From Geosiphon pyriformis (taxonomy: Eukaryota > Glomeromycota > Glomeromycetes > Archaeosporales > Geosiphonaceae), in contig JAAOMT010000706.1 of NCBI GenBank assembly GCA_016748015.1, positions 256,188 through 320,187 of the forward strand: a stretch of 64,000 nt of DNA, given 5' to 3'. The translations under genes were made by a program, and so were the position numbers. Below, piece after piece: positions 55,081 through 64,000 of the stretch (positions within the stretch are counted from its first letter, which is position 1; every line of letters begins with the position of its first letter). The notes below the pieces were generated by a model, which did no database searches, was not told the origin of the DNA, and was given only the letters and a program-made list of their open reading frames with translations.

Positions 55081-57383
55081 TTTTTTTTATTAGAGTTTAA
55101 CAAGCAAGGTCCAACCACTATCTAATACATTATGACTACATAGGGTCTTAAAATTAGATGTAGTTCACACGTTTTCTATATATAACCAGCTACTCGAGCC
55201 AGTTCAGGCTATACTACGTTGATGCACCAGAAGAAAACTTACTCAAAGATGACATTTTTTGAATAACAAAAAACAGAGTCGCACTACAAGAAACCAATCC
55301 AACCAGCCATTCAGCTGTTTTTAAGACATCAGCTTTAACATCAATAGGCTCATGTTCCCAAAGGGACAACAAGTTAGAAAACACCTCATCATCTAAACCA
55401 ACTGGATGCTCTGAATCACCAGACATATCAATATCCTCTATGCAGCATTTTTTTTTAAAGAAACCACTTCCCTTTCCAACTTACCAACCATCTTACTAAA
55501 AGAACCCATATGTATCATAACTTTATTGACCTTAAGGCCAAGTTTACTGCTTGAGACCAAATCCCCATTAATAAATTGCTTAAACAATTTGACCAAGGAA
55601 CCAACTGGTTTAACAATAGACTCAACCAAAGTAGAAAGCTTGACCATATCAGATTCCAAAGAAGCCAACCAGGAAGACACTAAGGAATCACCAACAACTA
55701 TAAAAAGGGAAATAGAAGCTGCCAAAGGAAGAAACTCAGAAGAATCTAGGGAAGCAGAAGCTTTTACATAGGAAACACCACCCACAAAATAAGACTTGAA
55801 AATCTTGGGAACCTTGGGAGTAGGAGGTGCGAAAATTTTGCAATCTACAGCCAGATGGCCCATCTCTTGACATCTAAAGCAACGCCAGTAGCCAGGAGTT
55901 TTCCACCAGATACAGCATTTCTTTAGAGTATTAGTCTTGACTACAGTAGAATCCAAATCACCTTGAGAGTTAAATGTAACCAAAGCAAACCAGGAACAAT
56001 GACCAGAATCAGGAGAACAAGAGATGAAACATGTTTGACCACCAATCTGAGAAATCATATCACTGATTTCAAAGGCGGTACAGCCAGAGGAAAGGTTGAC
56101 CAATTTGGTCTTAAACTTATCATGAGACAAAATAGTCTCATTTTGATTCACCAGAAGAAAAATTCTAACACTATTTTTGCCCATCAAGACTGACCAATGC
56201 TTCAAGACAGACACAGCAGAGTTCAATTTTTCAAAATAAACCACCACATACTGCCAAATGCTAGCAGGCTTCAGCACAACACGAGTGACACTACCAAACA
56301 TACTGAGAGCCACCTTAACGTCAGCAGCAGACACACCCAAAGATACATCATGCAGTGCAACAGCAGCAGGAGGGGAACCAGATTCAAAAACCACCAAAGA
56401 CTTGGCAATTTTAAAAGTGGCCAAATGAACAAAGCTTGTAAGCTCAACTAAAAACGCAGTTTCCAAAGACTGTTGAGAAGCAAACTCTATACAAAAAAGC
56501 TTCACATTGTCTTTTGAAACAGATTTAGCATCTAAGAAACCATGTACAGACTGAAAAACAGCCTTAACATGAGCCAATTTGATCTTAAAAGTAGCACCAG
56601 ACACCAGAGTGGAGGCCACCCACCCAGCAAATCTTTAATGACTAGTAATAGTTTCCCAAGCACCACCAGAAGTAGCACCAGAAACTAGAGGAGGAAATGA
56701 ATCAGTTTTCATTTGATCAGCCCAGTTTCCAAGAACAGGTAACCCAACAAAAGAAGATTGTTTTGCTTCTAAAACCAGCGATAATCTGCCGAAAGACACC
56801 ACATTTGGCAACACAGCCAGTGGTTGATCTTGGCTCATCTTAAATGATGTGCCAGATGATGCTACAGAGATCTCATCTAAAATCTCATTGGGAACCACAA
56901 AGAGGTTCGGTGTAACAATAGCAAAGGCAAGTAACTGCCCCCATTTTTCTGAACTTTTGGTCTTTTTGACCATTTTTTTTGAGGAGGTGGTACCAGAAGC
57001 ACCAGGTGTTGAATCTATAGAAGGAAAGACCAGCTTATTTACTGGTCTATTATTAAAAACTTTTGGGCTCTTAGTTGGAGTGGAGGCAACACTGGGACTA
57101 ACCCAAGTGTGTCTCTTTGAGGGAACTTTAACTGATGAAAAACCAGCCAAAGATGAGGAAGTTGATTCAGTGGCTACCAAAGACAGCTTTTCACGATTAC
57201 TAGGTAAAGGGAAGGCTTCTAAAACGTTTTGCCTAGTTGTTTCTACAACAGAGAGAGCTCCTCTGGTTGAAATCTTATTAGATATCTCAGGACAGATATC
57301 AAGTATAGTTTTTTTACTCTTTGCTCTGGTCGTGGTCATAAAATTAAGGAGACAAAGAGTTTTTCACAATAATAATATTTTTG
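55081..57383 (-). mobile_element. LINE 2, ORF1-only derivative (2.3 kb)
   Basis: Minus-strand LINE with short 5' UTR, ORF1, a 3' UTR resembling LINE 1 and a poly(A) tail (T-run at 55081-55089, extended). It is flanked by a 9-bp duplication ATACTATTT (55072-55080 and 57384-57392), and the integrase of element D continues across. ORF2 (endonuclease/RT) is absent: ORF1 is joined almost directly to the 3' UTR. Tail and TSD show it inserted as this short form, so it was mobilised in trans. Confidence 0.88.
55214..57339 (-). pseudogene. LINE 2 ORF1, nearly intact zinc-knuckle RNA-binding protein
   Basis: The ATG at 57339 starts MTTTRAKSKKTILDICPEIS, 44 bases after the element's 5' end. The frame is open to 56635, has one TAA (Gln in relatives) and is open again to 55438 (393 codons). 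It then needs a frame change in an A-run near 55440 to reach the true end MSSLSKFSSGAST at 55214. The N-terminal half is Ser/Thr/Lys-rich and probably disordered. The middle has two RRM-like regions (LHDVSLGVSAADVKVALSMFG; FALVTFNSQGDLDSTVVK). A CX2CX4HX4C knuckle CFRCQEMGHLAVDC is intact (near 55884-55840). A heptad-like C-terminal part follows. Confidence 0.85.
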
Positions 57384-57392
57384 ATACTATTT

Positions 57393-58678
57393 AGTTTATA
57401 TTATTTAAACTAATCTATGAAAAACAAACCATTCTACTTATTAAACAAGAAATACTTTTTTTTTTAGTAGAATTAATCATTGAAAAGAATTTTAAAGCCA
57501 TCTTATATTAGAAAACATATTAGTTGATAGAAATATTAGAAAACAATTATAAAACAGCAGCTAACAATATTGATAATACTTAGAAATAACACAAAAAAAG
57601 ACATAATAATTGCCTATTTAACCAACCAGCTAAATTCAAGATTGGAGACAGAGTATTATTACATTGTATTAAAGCTAAAAAACAGTGAAATAAAAAGTTT
57701 GACTCAAAATAGGATGGACTATTTTACATACACAAAGTTTTAGACAATAAAGTATACAAATTACAATTAAAAAATAAAATTTTAAAGAAAGTAGTACATG
57801 AAAATTAACTAAAAATTTATCATATCAACCAAAAATTATTGTTATTTGTATCTCAACTAGGAACACAAATTCTATTAATTAGACCAGAAAATATACTATG
57901 AAATCTAAAATTAATCATCATTAAAATATAGTTTATTGGTCATAAATTAAATTGTAAATTTAACTATATATAAAGATTGAAACAGCAAGAAAAAAGACAA
58001 TAGAATTTTTAATATAGATTTTTCAGATCAAATTTTAAAACTTTCAAAACAACTATTTGAAACAGTTCAACAATCCACAACACCAATAAAAATTACAATT
58101 GATAAAAAAAAATACAATAGAAAAATTTACATAAAAAAAAGGTGGGTAAAAGTTCAATTAAAACTGAGTGTTTCCATTTCTATGAATAATCAAGGAAAAA
58201 AAAAAAGGTACATGGTTTCTGATACTAGAAGAAATTTAATAAGATTTTTTCTAAAAAACCAAACTACTTAACATAAAAAAATAAACACCAAAGAATAAAA
58301 AAAAAGGTTTTTAATAGTCTACTGATTCTTTAAGATTGGTAAACAATTAAAATTAAAAACATCATACAAAGATCTCAACAAACAAATTTTCAACAGAAAA
58401 GCTCTCAAACAAGTAAAAAAATTTGTAAAAAGAAAGAATTTAATACTATACTATAAAGTAATTTACTAATTATATGCAGTCTTTAAATACTGTCCAACCA
58501 TACTATTAGATAATACACTAAAAACTATTACAGTTAACAGCATAGAACAAATAACAAATACAGTTTAAAGATCTACAAAAAGCAATACTCAATATAATAA
58601 TTAAATACTATACCAAAAAAACAATTTTTACAGATACATATAATTTTGCAGAAGCTTAATTCTAAAAGGAAAGAATAA
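57393..58678 (+). pseudogene. Element D, part 5: integrase tail and pol extension
   Basis: It resumes at TIxFILFKLIYE (consensus QATPFELVYG) and continues to the KFKIGDRVLLHCIKAKKQ segment (57640-57690), the GPY/F-like DGLFYIHKVLDNKVYKLQL and a long, heavily mutated extension. It ends with a purine tract (ctaaaaggaaagaa, 58662-58675). 57917-57990 is nearly the complement of 11050-11100 in element H. No long ORF is left. Confidence 0.75.
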
Positions 58679-59614
58679 TATTATCCAAGTAGAAAAAATA
58701 AATCCAAAAAATATTAAAAAAACGTAATTAAAAAATGTGATAACATAGAAAAAATGTGATAATGTAAATAATAAAGAATAATACATTATAACTCAAAATA
58801 ATATGAGATAATACAATAATGTGAAATAACACAGAATAACTAATTGTAACATAAAATAATTAGTTACAATATAAAAGAATGAAGCAACAACAAAAATAAC
58901 AAGCAATAGTTAGTAATAACAAGTAATTAAAAAGCAATCTTGTAAAACTAGAAATATGTATAAAAACAAGTAGTTTTAGTAATAAAAAAAAGACAAAAAG
59001 ACAAAAAAAATAGTCAAATAGAAAATATATCTTTTACTTATGTTTACTAGATTTATCTTACTTATATAACTATATTATTTCAGATAAAAAAAACATTTAA
59101 AACCAAAAATCACTCATCTATAATTTTTGAATTTTATGTTTAAACTAAATTACTTATTTTTTAGTCTTTATTCCTGGCCAAATGCTCTTAATATAAAAAC
59201 ATCTCAAATAAATAATAACTTGAACCAATTACTCTTGATTATAACAATTAACAATACTAATTTCTTTTTTTATTTTTATTTTATTTTTTTATTTTATTTT
59301 TTTTTGTTCTTTTTTTTATTTTATTTTCTTGTGGAACAGCAACATAAAAAAATTGACTGTCTGAGAATAGACTTTGTAATAGCCTGGTAAAAAAAGGAAG
59401 CTCTCCTTAGAATTGAATATTAACATTATTTTGTTAGCTTACCAAAAGGGCAAAAAGATATTGTCAGATCTTAGCAACTGTATTTAATTAGTTCAGAGAA
59501 GATAACTCATATATACAAGTTGTAATATTATAAAACTATATTTTTGTGTCTTATAACCAAAAAACTTCATGAGTAAATTCACATTTATTAAGAGATTTTT
59601 AAAAACTAATAACA
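58679..59614 (+). mobile_element. LTR family 4 (3' LTR of element D)
   Basis: Start TATTATCC (consensus TGTTACCC), end AATAACA. It aligns to the two halves at 15235-15738 and 17017-17441. 58735-58870 holds AAAATAATA/AATAACACA-type short repeats upstream of TATGTATAAAAAC (58956). 59262-59325 is a T-rich tract. 59615-59678 to its right holds nothing recognisable. Confidence 0.82.
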
Positions 59615-59678
59615 CTAAAATACTATACAAGTCTACAAAAAAAAATCTTTAAGTTTTCTTTATCCAAATTTAAAGCAC

Positions 59679-60654
59679 TGTTACCAGTAGAATTTAACTG
59701 TTAATTAACATGAAATTACCCTCATAATTCTTATTATTAATTAGCATACATTATCATTTATTTCGATTATTACTTATTATTTAATCAAATTATCAAATAT
59801 CATTACTCAATCAATAATTTGATTTGTACTCTAGAAATTAAGATGATTAAATTACACAATACCCTAAACCATTTAACATAGTCAAAATTTGTCGAAATTA
59901 ATGAAAATTGGCCGAAATAATCAATAGTTCAGTGAAATAACTTGTAGTTTGCTGAAATGCATTTTTAGTTCACCCAAATTATAGCAAAAAGAAAAGTGCA
60001 AGTTCAAAGACTAGTATTACAGCAAGTTGTATAAAAGAAAAGCTTTTCTCTTTAAGAAAATGTATTTTTTCATAGTATCTTATCATAGTATTTTACTTTA
60101 GATATCTTAATTGAAACAAATCACCTTTTCATACAAAATCAAATAAAAATTAAATATTCGAAAACCAAATCTTTTGATTATTACACTTGAAATTTTTTCA
60201 ACACAAACTAATATTTTGAAATTGATTAACTACCAATTTTAGTAATTTGTTAGTGACTTCAGGCCTGGATAGAAAACGTTTTTTTTAACAGAATTCTATT
60301 TCTTTTACATTTTTTTTATTTTTCTTTTATTTTTTTATTACAAATTATTAAAGTAGCCTACAAACAAGATTCTTGTAGAAGAGTTGTCTTTCACAGCAAA
60401 GTAACTATACATTTTAGTAAGCTTTTATATAAGCAATTTCTGGGAAAGAGTTGACATTTACTACAATGTAACTACATAAAGTAACTGGCAAAAAATTGGC
60501 CATTCTATTTATAAGTCCAGCAGTTCAAATTATAAGAGATAATTTGAAGATAAATTCAGTTATTGGAGGTTCAATTGCTTCCAGAAAACGTGAAATTAAC
60601 AACAGACAAACAGTAATAACATTCAAGAAAAGAGACCAAAAACTTTTGGTAACA
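59679..60654 (+). mobile_element. Solo LTR, family 1
   Basis: Starts TGTTACCAGTAG, ends TTTGGTAACA, same orientation as 8170-9142. GCAC precedes (59675-59678) and follows (60655-60658), a 4-bp target duplication. TATA box near 60030-60040 and the GAAATA-type motifs at 59885-59965 are conserved. No internal region is attached. Confidence 0.88.
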
Positions 60655-62615
60655 GCACCAAACATTATCACTATATCCCACTAAATTTACCCATAACAAC
60701 ATGTTCTTTTTCTGCCAGGAACATTATTCTATAATTCTTTATTTAGTAAAATTTCATCACATATAATACATAGTGTATTGTTTTATTTGTCTTGTTATTT
60801 TGGTCATTCAAATTGTTCTAATATACAAAATCAACAATAGTATTTAGTAGTAGTGGATCATATTTTATTATCTCTAATGCAGGTGTTTATTGAGGATAAT
60901 TTCTTTTTTACAATCAACACAAATTAATTTTGGGGGTCAATATAATTGATTTTGTTGATTTAAAATTAGATAGATTAATAGTAATTTCTAAGATTTTTTG
61001 TTAGTCTTTCTTTTATCTTTCTTCTTATGTGAAAGGTGGTAATAGCTCTATTTAAAAATTGTCAGTCCAAAAAACTTGATAGGTTTCCAAAATTGGCTAA
61101 AGAGTAGGTTCTTTGAATTTGATTAAGAGTTGTTTTAAAGCTGTTGTTCTAAAATATTTACATGTAACAAATACTCTAATATATTATTAGTTAAAAGTAA
61201 TTTAAAGTTTTTGTGTATTTCAACTCAACATAATATAAGTATTATATAATCAATTATTTTCAACTAAGACTTGGTATTGAATAACTTTTATAACAAGTAC
61301 TTTTATTGGAATGTTAATGCCATGGATTTTGAAAAAAAATTGTTAATCTCTCCTATTGGTGTTTTAGTATTTCTATTTATGGTAATTATTCTAGCTGTGG
61401 CTATACAATTCACTCAGTAACTTAGTTAATCTATAAGTTGTTTTGTGATTATGTTGTCTATGGATCTATTGTTAAATATTAATTTAATATTTATTTGTTC
61501 TATTTTGGTGTTAGTATATATTGTCATAATTGACTTATTTTGATTTATAATAGCTTTATTAAAAAAATCAGCAGTATTTAGATTGTTAATATTAAATAGA
61601 AATATGGTAACTAGTATATTGTCTTTAATAATAGTAACAGAAAAAATTATATTGACAGTTTAATTAAGATTAGAAGAAAAAAAATTGGTAATTTTAACTA
61701 CATTTTTTTTATTCCAAGATGTAGTATTACAAAAATTTGAAGTTTTTATAAAATCAAATATAAGACTTAGTTTGAGTATTCTGTTTGTGCTATTTGGAGT
61801 AGTATATTGCTATAATATACTGGTTTTATTGGTCCATTAATAAGTTGTATTTGATTTTTACTAATATTTTACTATTCTTAATTATAGTTAATAACTTAGA
61901 GTTTGAGATTATTATATATTAGAGCTTAGTACTGAAGTGTTATTTGTGCTATTGCTTATAGAAACTTATAATAAATTGAAAAAAATTGAAATAAATATTG
62001 TAATTGTAAGTATTATAGTAAAGAATATTGAAATCTCATGACTTAAAAATGTTTTAATTGTAATTAATATTGATTTTCTTGGTTTTGATTAGATCATTTC
62101 TTTTTGCAATTTTTTGCAATATGTTTGAATTTTTGGCAATAATAACAATTATAAGAATCTGATCTTCAGGGTTGTTTTTGTTATTGTAAATAGCTGTTGG
62201 AATTATTTTTATATTGTGATGATTAATAAGTCCTAGAGTTTTTTGCTAAGAATCTTTTAATTTTCTGAGTTAATTTTTTACTTAATTGAATAAGCTTGGC
62301 ATTAATATCTAAAGTTTTATTTATAACTAAGTTAATAGCTTGAATATAATTGGCTTTTTGTTTTACTAATTTAAAATTATAAGCAAATATTATGGTTTTT
62401 CATAAGCTGTTAAAGTAATAGAATTTAATAGATTAAAAAATACTACTTCTTAGTCTTTAAATAAATTGGTTAAAAATTTGTTCTGGTGTATAATAGTCTC
62501 TTTTGATTGTCTGAATTTGGCAAAGAATTTGATTAAATTGTCTAAAATACATGATTATTGCTTTATAATTTTTTTGTTTTATTATACTTAACTGATTTTA
62601 TAATCTGATAAGTAT
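60655..62615 (-). pseudogene. Minus-strand Gypsy remnant: gag knuckle, protease, Cys-rich module
   Basis: Read right to left: gag traces (62580-62250), a zinc knuckle reading CYYCQKFKHIAKNC (62140-62095), a Tyr/Gln-poor linker, and a protease trace INIKLIFNNRSIDNIITKQL (61500-61430; active-site Asp lost). The Cys-rich module follows at 60860-60690 (TLCIICDEILL then NNVPGRKRTC). It ends at the solo LTR. Stops and frameshifts are dense. 60655-60662 gcaccaaa resembles a reversed primer-binding site, which I cannot place. Confidence 0.65.
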
Positions 62616-63251
62616 TGTTATTCATAGAAATTAAGAGTATTATAGTTAGAAAAATAGCTAATTAAAAGTAGATGTAATAACAAAAAAATTTCAGAATTTC
62701 TCTAAAAAAATTCCAGGATTCCAGAATTTCAGAATTCCAGAATTTCTTTGAAAAAATTGCAGAATTCCAGAAATCTTGTATAATATATATATATAATGAA
62801 AATATTAAAAGCAAAAAAAGTATTCTTAGATAATTTAATTAATTTAGAACAATATCTTTTTTTCAAAAAATAGTTTTCTATAACTTGAAGTAAAATTATT
62901 CTCTTATTAATAAAATTATTTATTATCATCAAATTTATGTTATTATTATTTAATTAAGAATATTAATCACTTTTACTACTATTAATACTTTATGTTAATA
63001 AAATTTAATACTTAATTACTTTGAACCAATAGCTTTTAATTATGGTTATTGATAAGATATTAATTTTTTATTTTTTATTTATTTTTATTTATTTATTTTT
63101 GTTGTGTTAATTTACTAACTAATTAAAAAAATTAAATGCTAAGTAATATTAATGTCAAGAATAGTCTGATAAAAGACTCAAAAATAAGAATATAAAACTC
63201 ATAAAATTGAGAATAGCTTACCAAAAAAGCACAACTGCCAGAATAAACTGG
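62616..63251 (+). mobile_element. Family-2-like LTR, cut by a family-1 LTR
   Basis: Starts TGTTATTCATAG and carries a degraded GGATTCCAGAATTTC array (62690-62780), a TATA-like tatatatatataatg (62783), and the downstream block shared with 35785-36488. It stops at 63251 where a family-1 LTR begins; the missing end would lie beyond the window. A T/A-rich tract is at 63065-63110. Confidence 0.7.
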
Positions 63252-64000
63252 TGTTACCAGAGGTTTTTGGTCTCTTTTCTTAAATGTTGGTAATGTTGAT
63301 TTGCTGTGAATTCATGTTTTCAGGAAGTAGTTGAACCTCCAATAACTGAATTTATCTTCAAATTATCTTCTATAATTTGAACTGCTGGGCTTATAAGTGG
63401 AATGGCCAATTCCTTGCCAGTTACTTTATGTAGTTACATTGTAGTAAACGTCAACTTTTTCCCAGGAATTACTTGTCTGGAAGCTCACTAAAATGTATAG
63501 TTACTTTGCTGTGAAAGTCAACTCTTTTACAGGAATTTTGTCTGTAGGCTACCCTAATGATTGTAATAAGAAAAGAAAAATAAAATAAAAGAAATGTAAA
63601 AGAAATAGAATTTTGTCAAGAAAAATGTTTTCTATCCAGGCCTGGAGTCACTAACAGTTTATTGAAATTGGTAGCTAATCAATTTCGAAATGTTAGTTGG
63701 GTTTTTGGGAGTTTTTCCAAGTACAATAATTAAAGAATTTGGTTTTTCAAATTATTTGATATTTATTTTTTTTTGTGTGTATAGGAACGGTTTTAAGAGA
63801 TAAATCTAAAGTAAGATACATTTTCCAGAAGAGAAAAGCTCTTCTTTTATACAACTTGTTGTAGTACTAGTTTATGAACTTGCACTTTTTCTCTTTGCCC
63901 AAATTCCGGCAAACTAAAGATACATTTTGATGAACTACAAGTTATTTTGCTGAACTATTGATTAATTTGGGTAAACTATTCATAATTTCGGCGAATTTCT
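63252..64000 (-). mobile_element. LTR family 1, reverse copy, cut by window edge
   Basis: Starts TGTTACCAGAGGTTTTTGG, the complement of the family-1 3' end, and follows that LTR for 749 bases into the TATA/GAAATA-motif region. The window ends before the other terminus, so it cannot be said whether this is a solo LTR or part of an element. Confidence 0.85.

Noticed and set aside
59127-59390. Phe-rich 87-codon ORF
   Set aside because: It is translation of the T-rich tract of the family-4 LTR and not conserved in the other copy.

Overview
The window looks like transposon-filled nuclear DNA of an early-diverging fungus, most probably an arbuscular mycorrhizal fungus (Glomeromycotina). The DNA is very AT-rich, no host gene, tRNA or rRNA is visible, and the two LINEs encode endonuclease/RT/RNase H and zinc-knuckle proteins of a type I recognise from Rhizophagus and Gigaspora assemblies. 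That taxonomic call rests on memory of protein families, not on a search.

Almost every base belongs to nested transposable elements. Four LTR families can be told apart; all begin TGTTAC or a close variant and end (G/A)TAACA or a close variant. Family T has ~1.3-1.4 kb LTRs (1-1796, 15739-17016). Family 1 has ~0.98 kb LTRs (8170-9142, 32444-33428, 59679-60654, 63252 to the window end). Family 2 has ~0.83-0.88 kb LTRs (10154-11034, 25022-25895, 36920-37791, 42027-42853, 51406-52271, plus truncated 35785-36488 and 62616-63251). Family 4 has ~0.93 kb LTRs (15235-17441, interrupted, and 58679-59614). Where TSDs can be read they are 4 bp.

Left part (1-11034): a small T-type non-autonomous element abuts the gag end of a decayed Ty3/Gypsy element (A, + strand, 1797-8169) with its family-1 3' LTR. 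A sits inside the integrase tail of a family-2 element whose own 3' LTR ends at 11034. Middle left (11035-25895): minus-strand Gypsy remains (H, then G with a family-2 5' LTR). They are separated by a family-4 LTR that carries a T LTR, and by a 4.2 kb pogo/Tigger-like DNA transposon with TA target duplications. 25896-33428 is minus-strand Gypsy element B, the best-preserved family-1 copy.

Right part (33429-59614): one old + strand family-4 Gypsy element (D) is split by a truncated LTR, a solo LTR (TSD ATGT), a LINE of about 6.8 kb (TSD AATAGTAT) and a 2.3 kb LINE derivative with only ORF1 (TSD ATACTATTT). The large LINE is itself split, inside its RT, by Gypsy element C (42027-52271), which has both LTRs, PBS and PPT. 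59615-64000 holds a solo family-1 LTR, a minus-strand gag/protease remnant and two more LTR pieces.

The Gypsy elements share an unusual plan: one gag-pol reading frame running gag with zinc knuckle, aspartic protease, a Cys-rich (CXXC) region, a dUTPase domain with the family motifs, RT/RNase H, integrase with a GPY/F-like region, and an uncharacterised C-terminal extension. All copies are defective. Most in-frame stops lie at Gln, Arg or Trp positions and several catalytic Asp are now Asn, which points to C:G to T:A decay.
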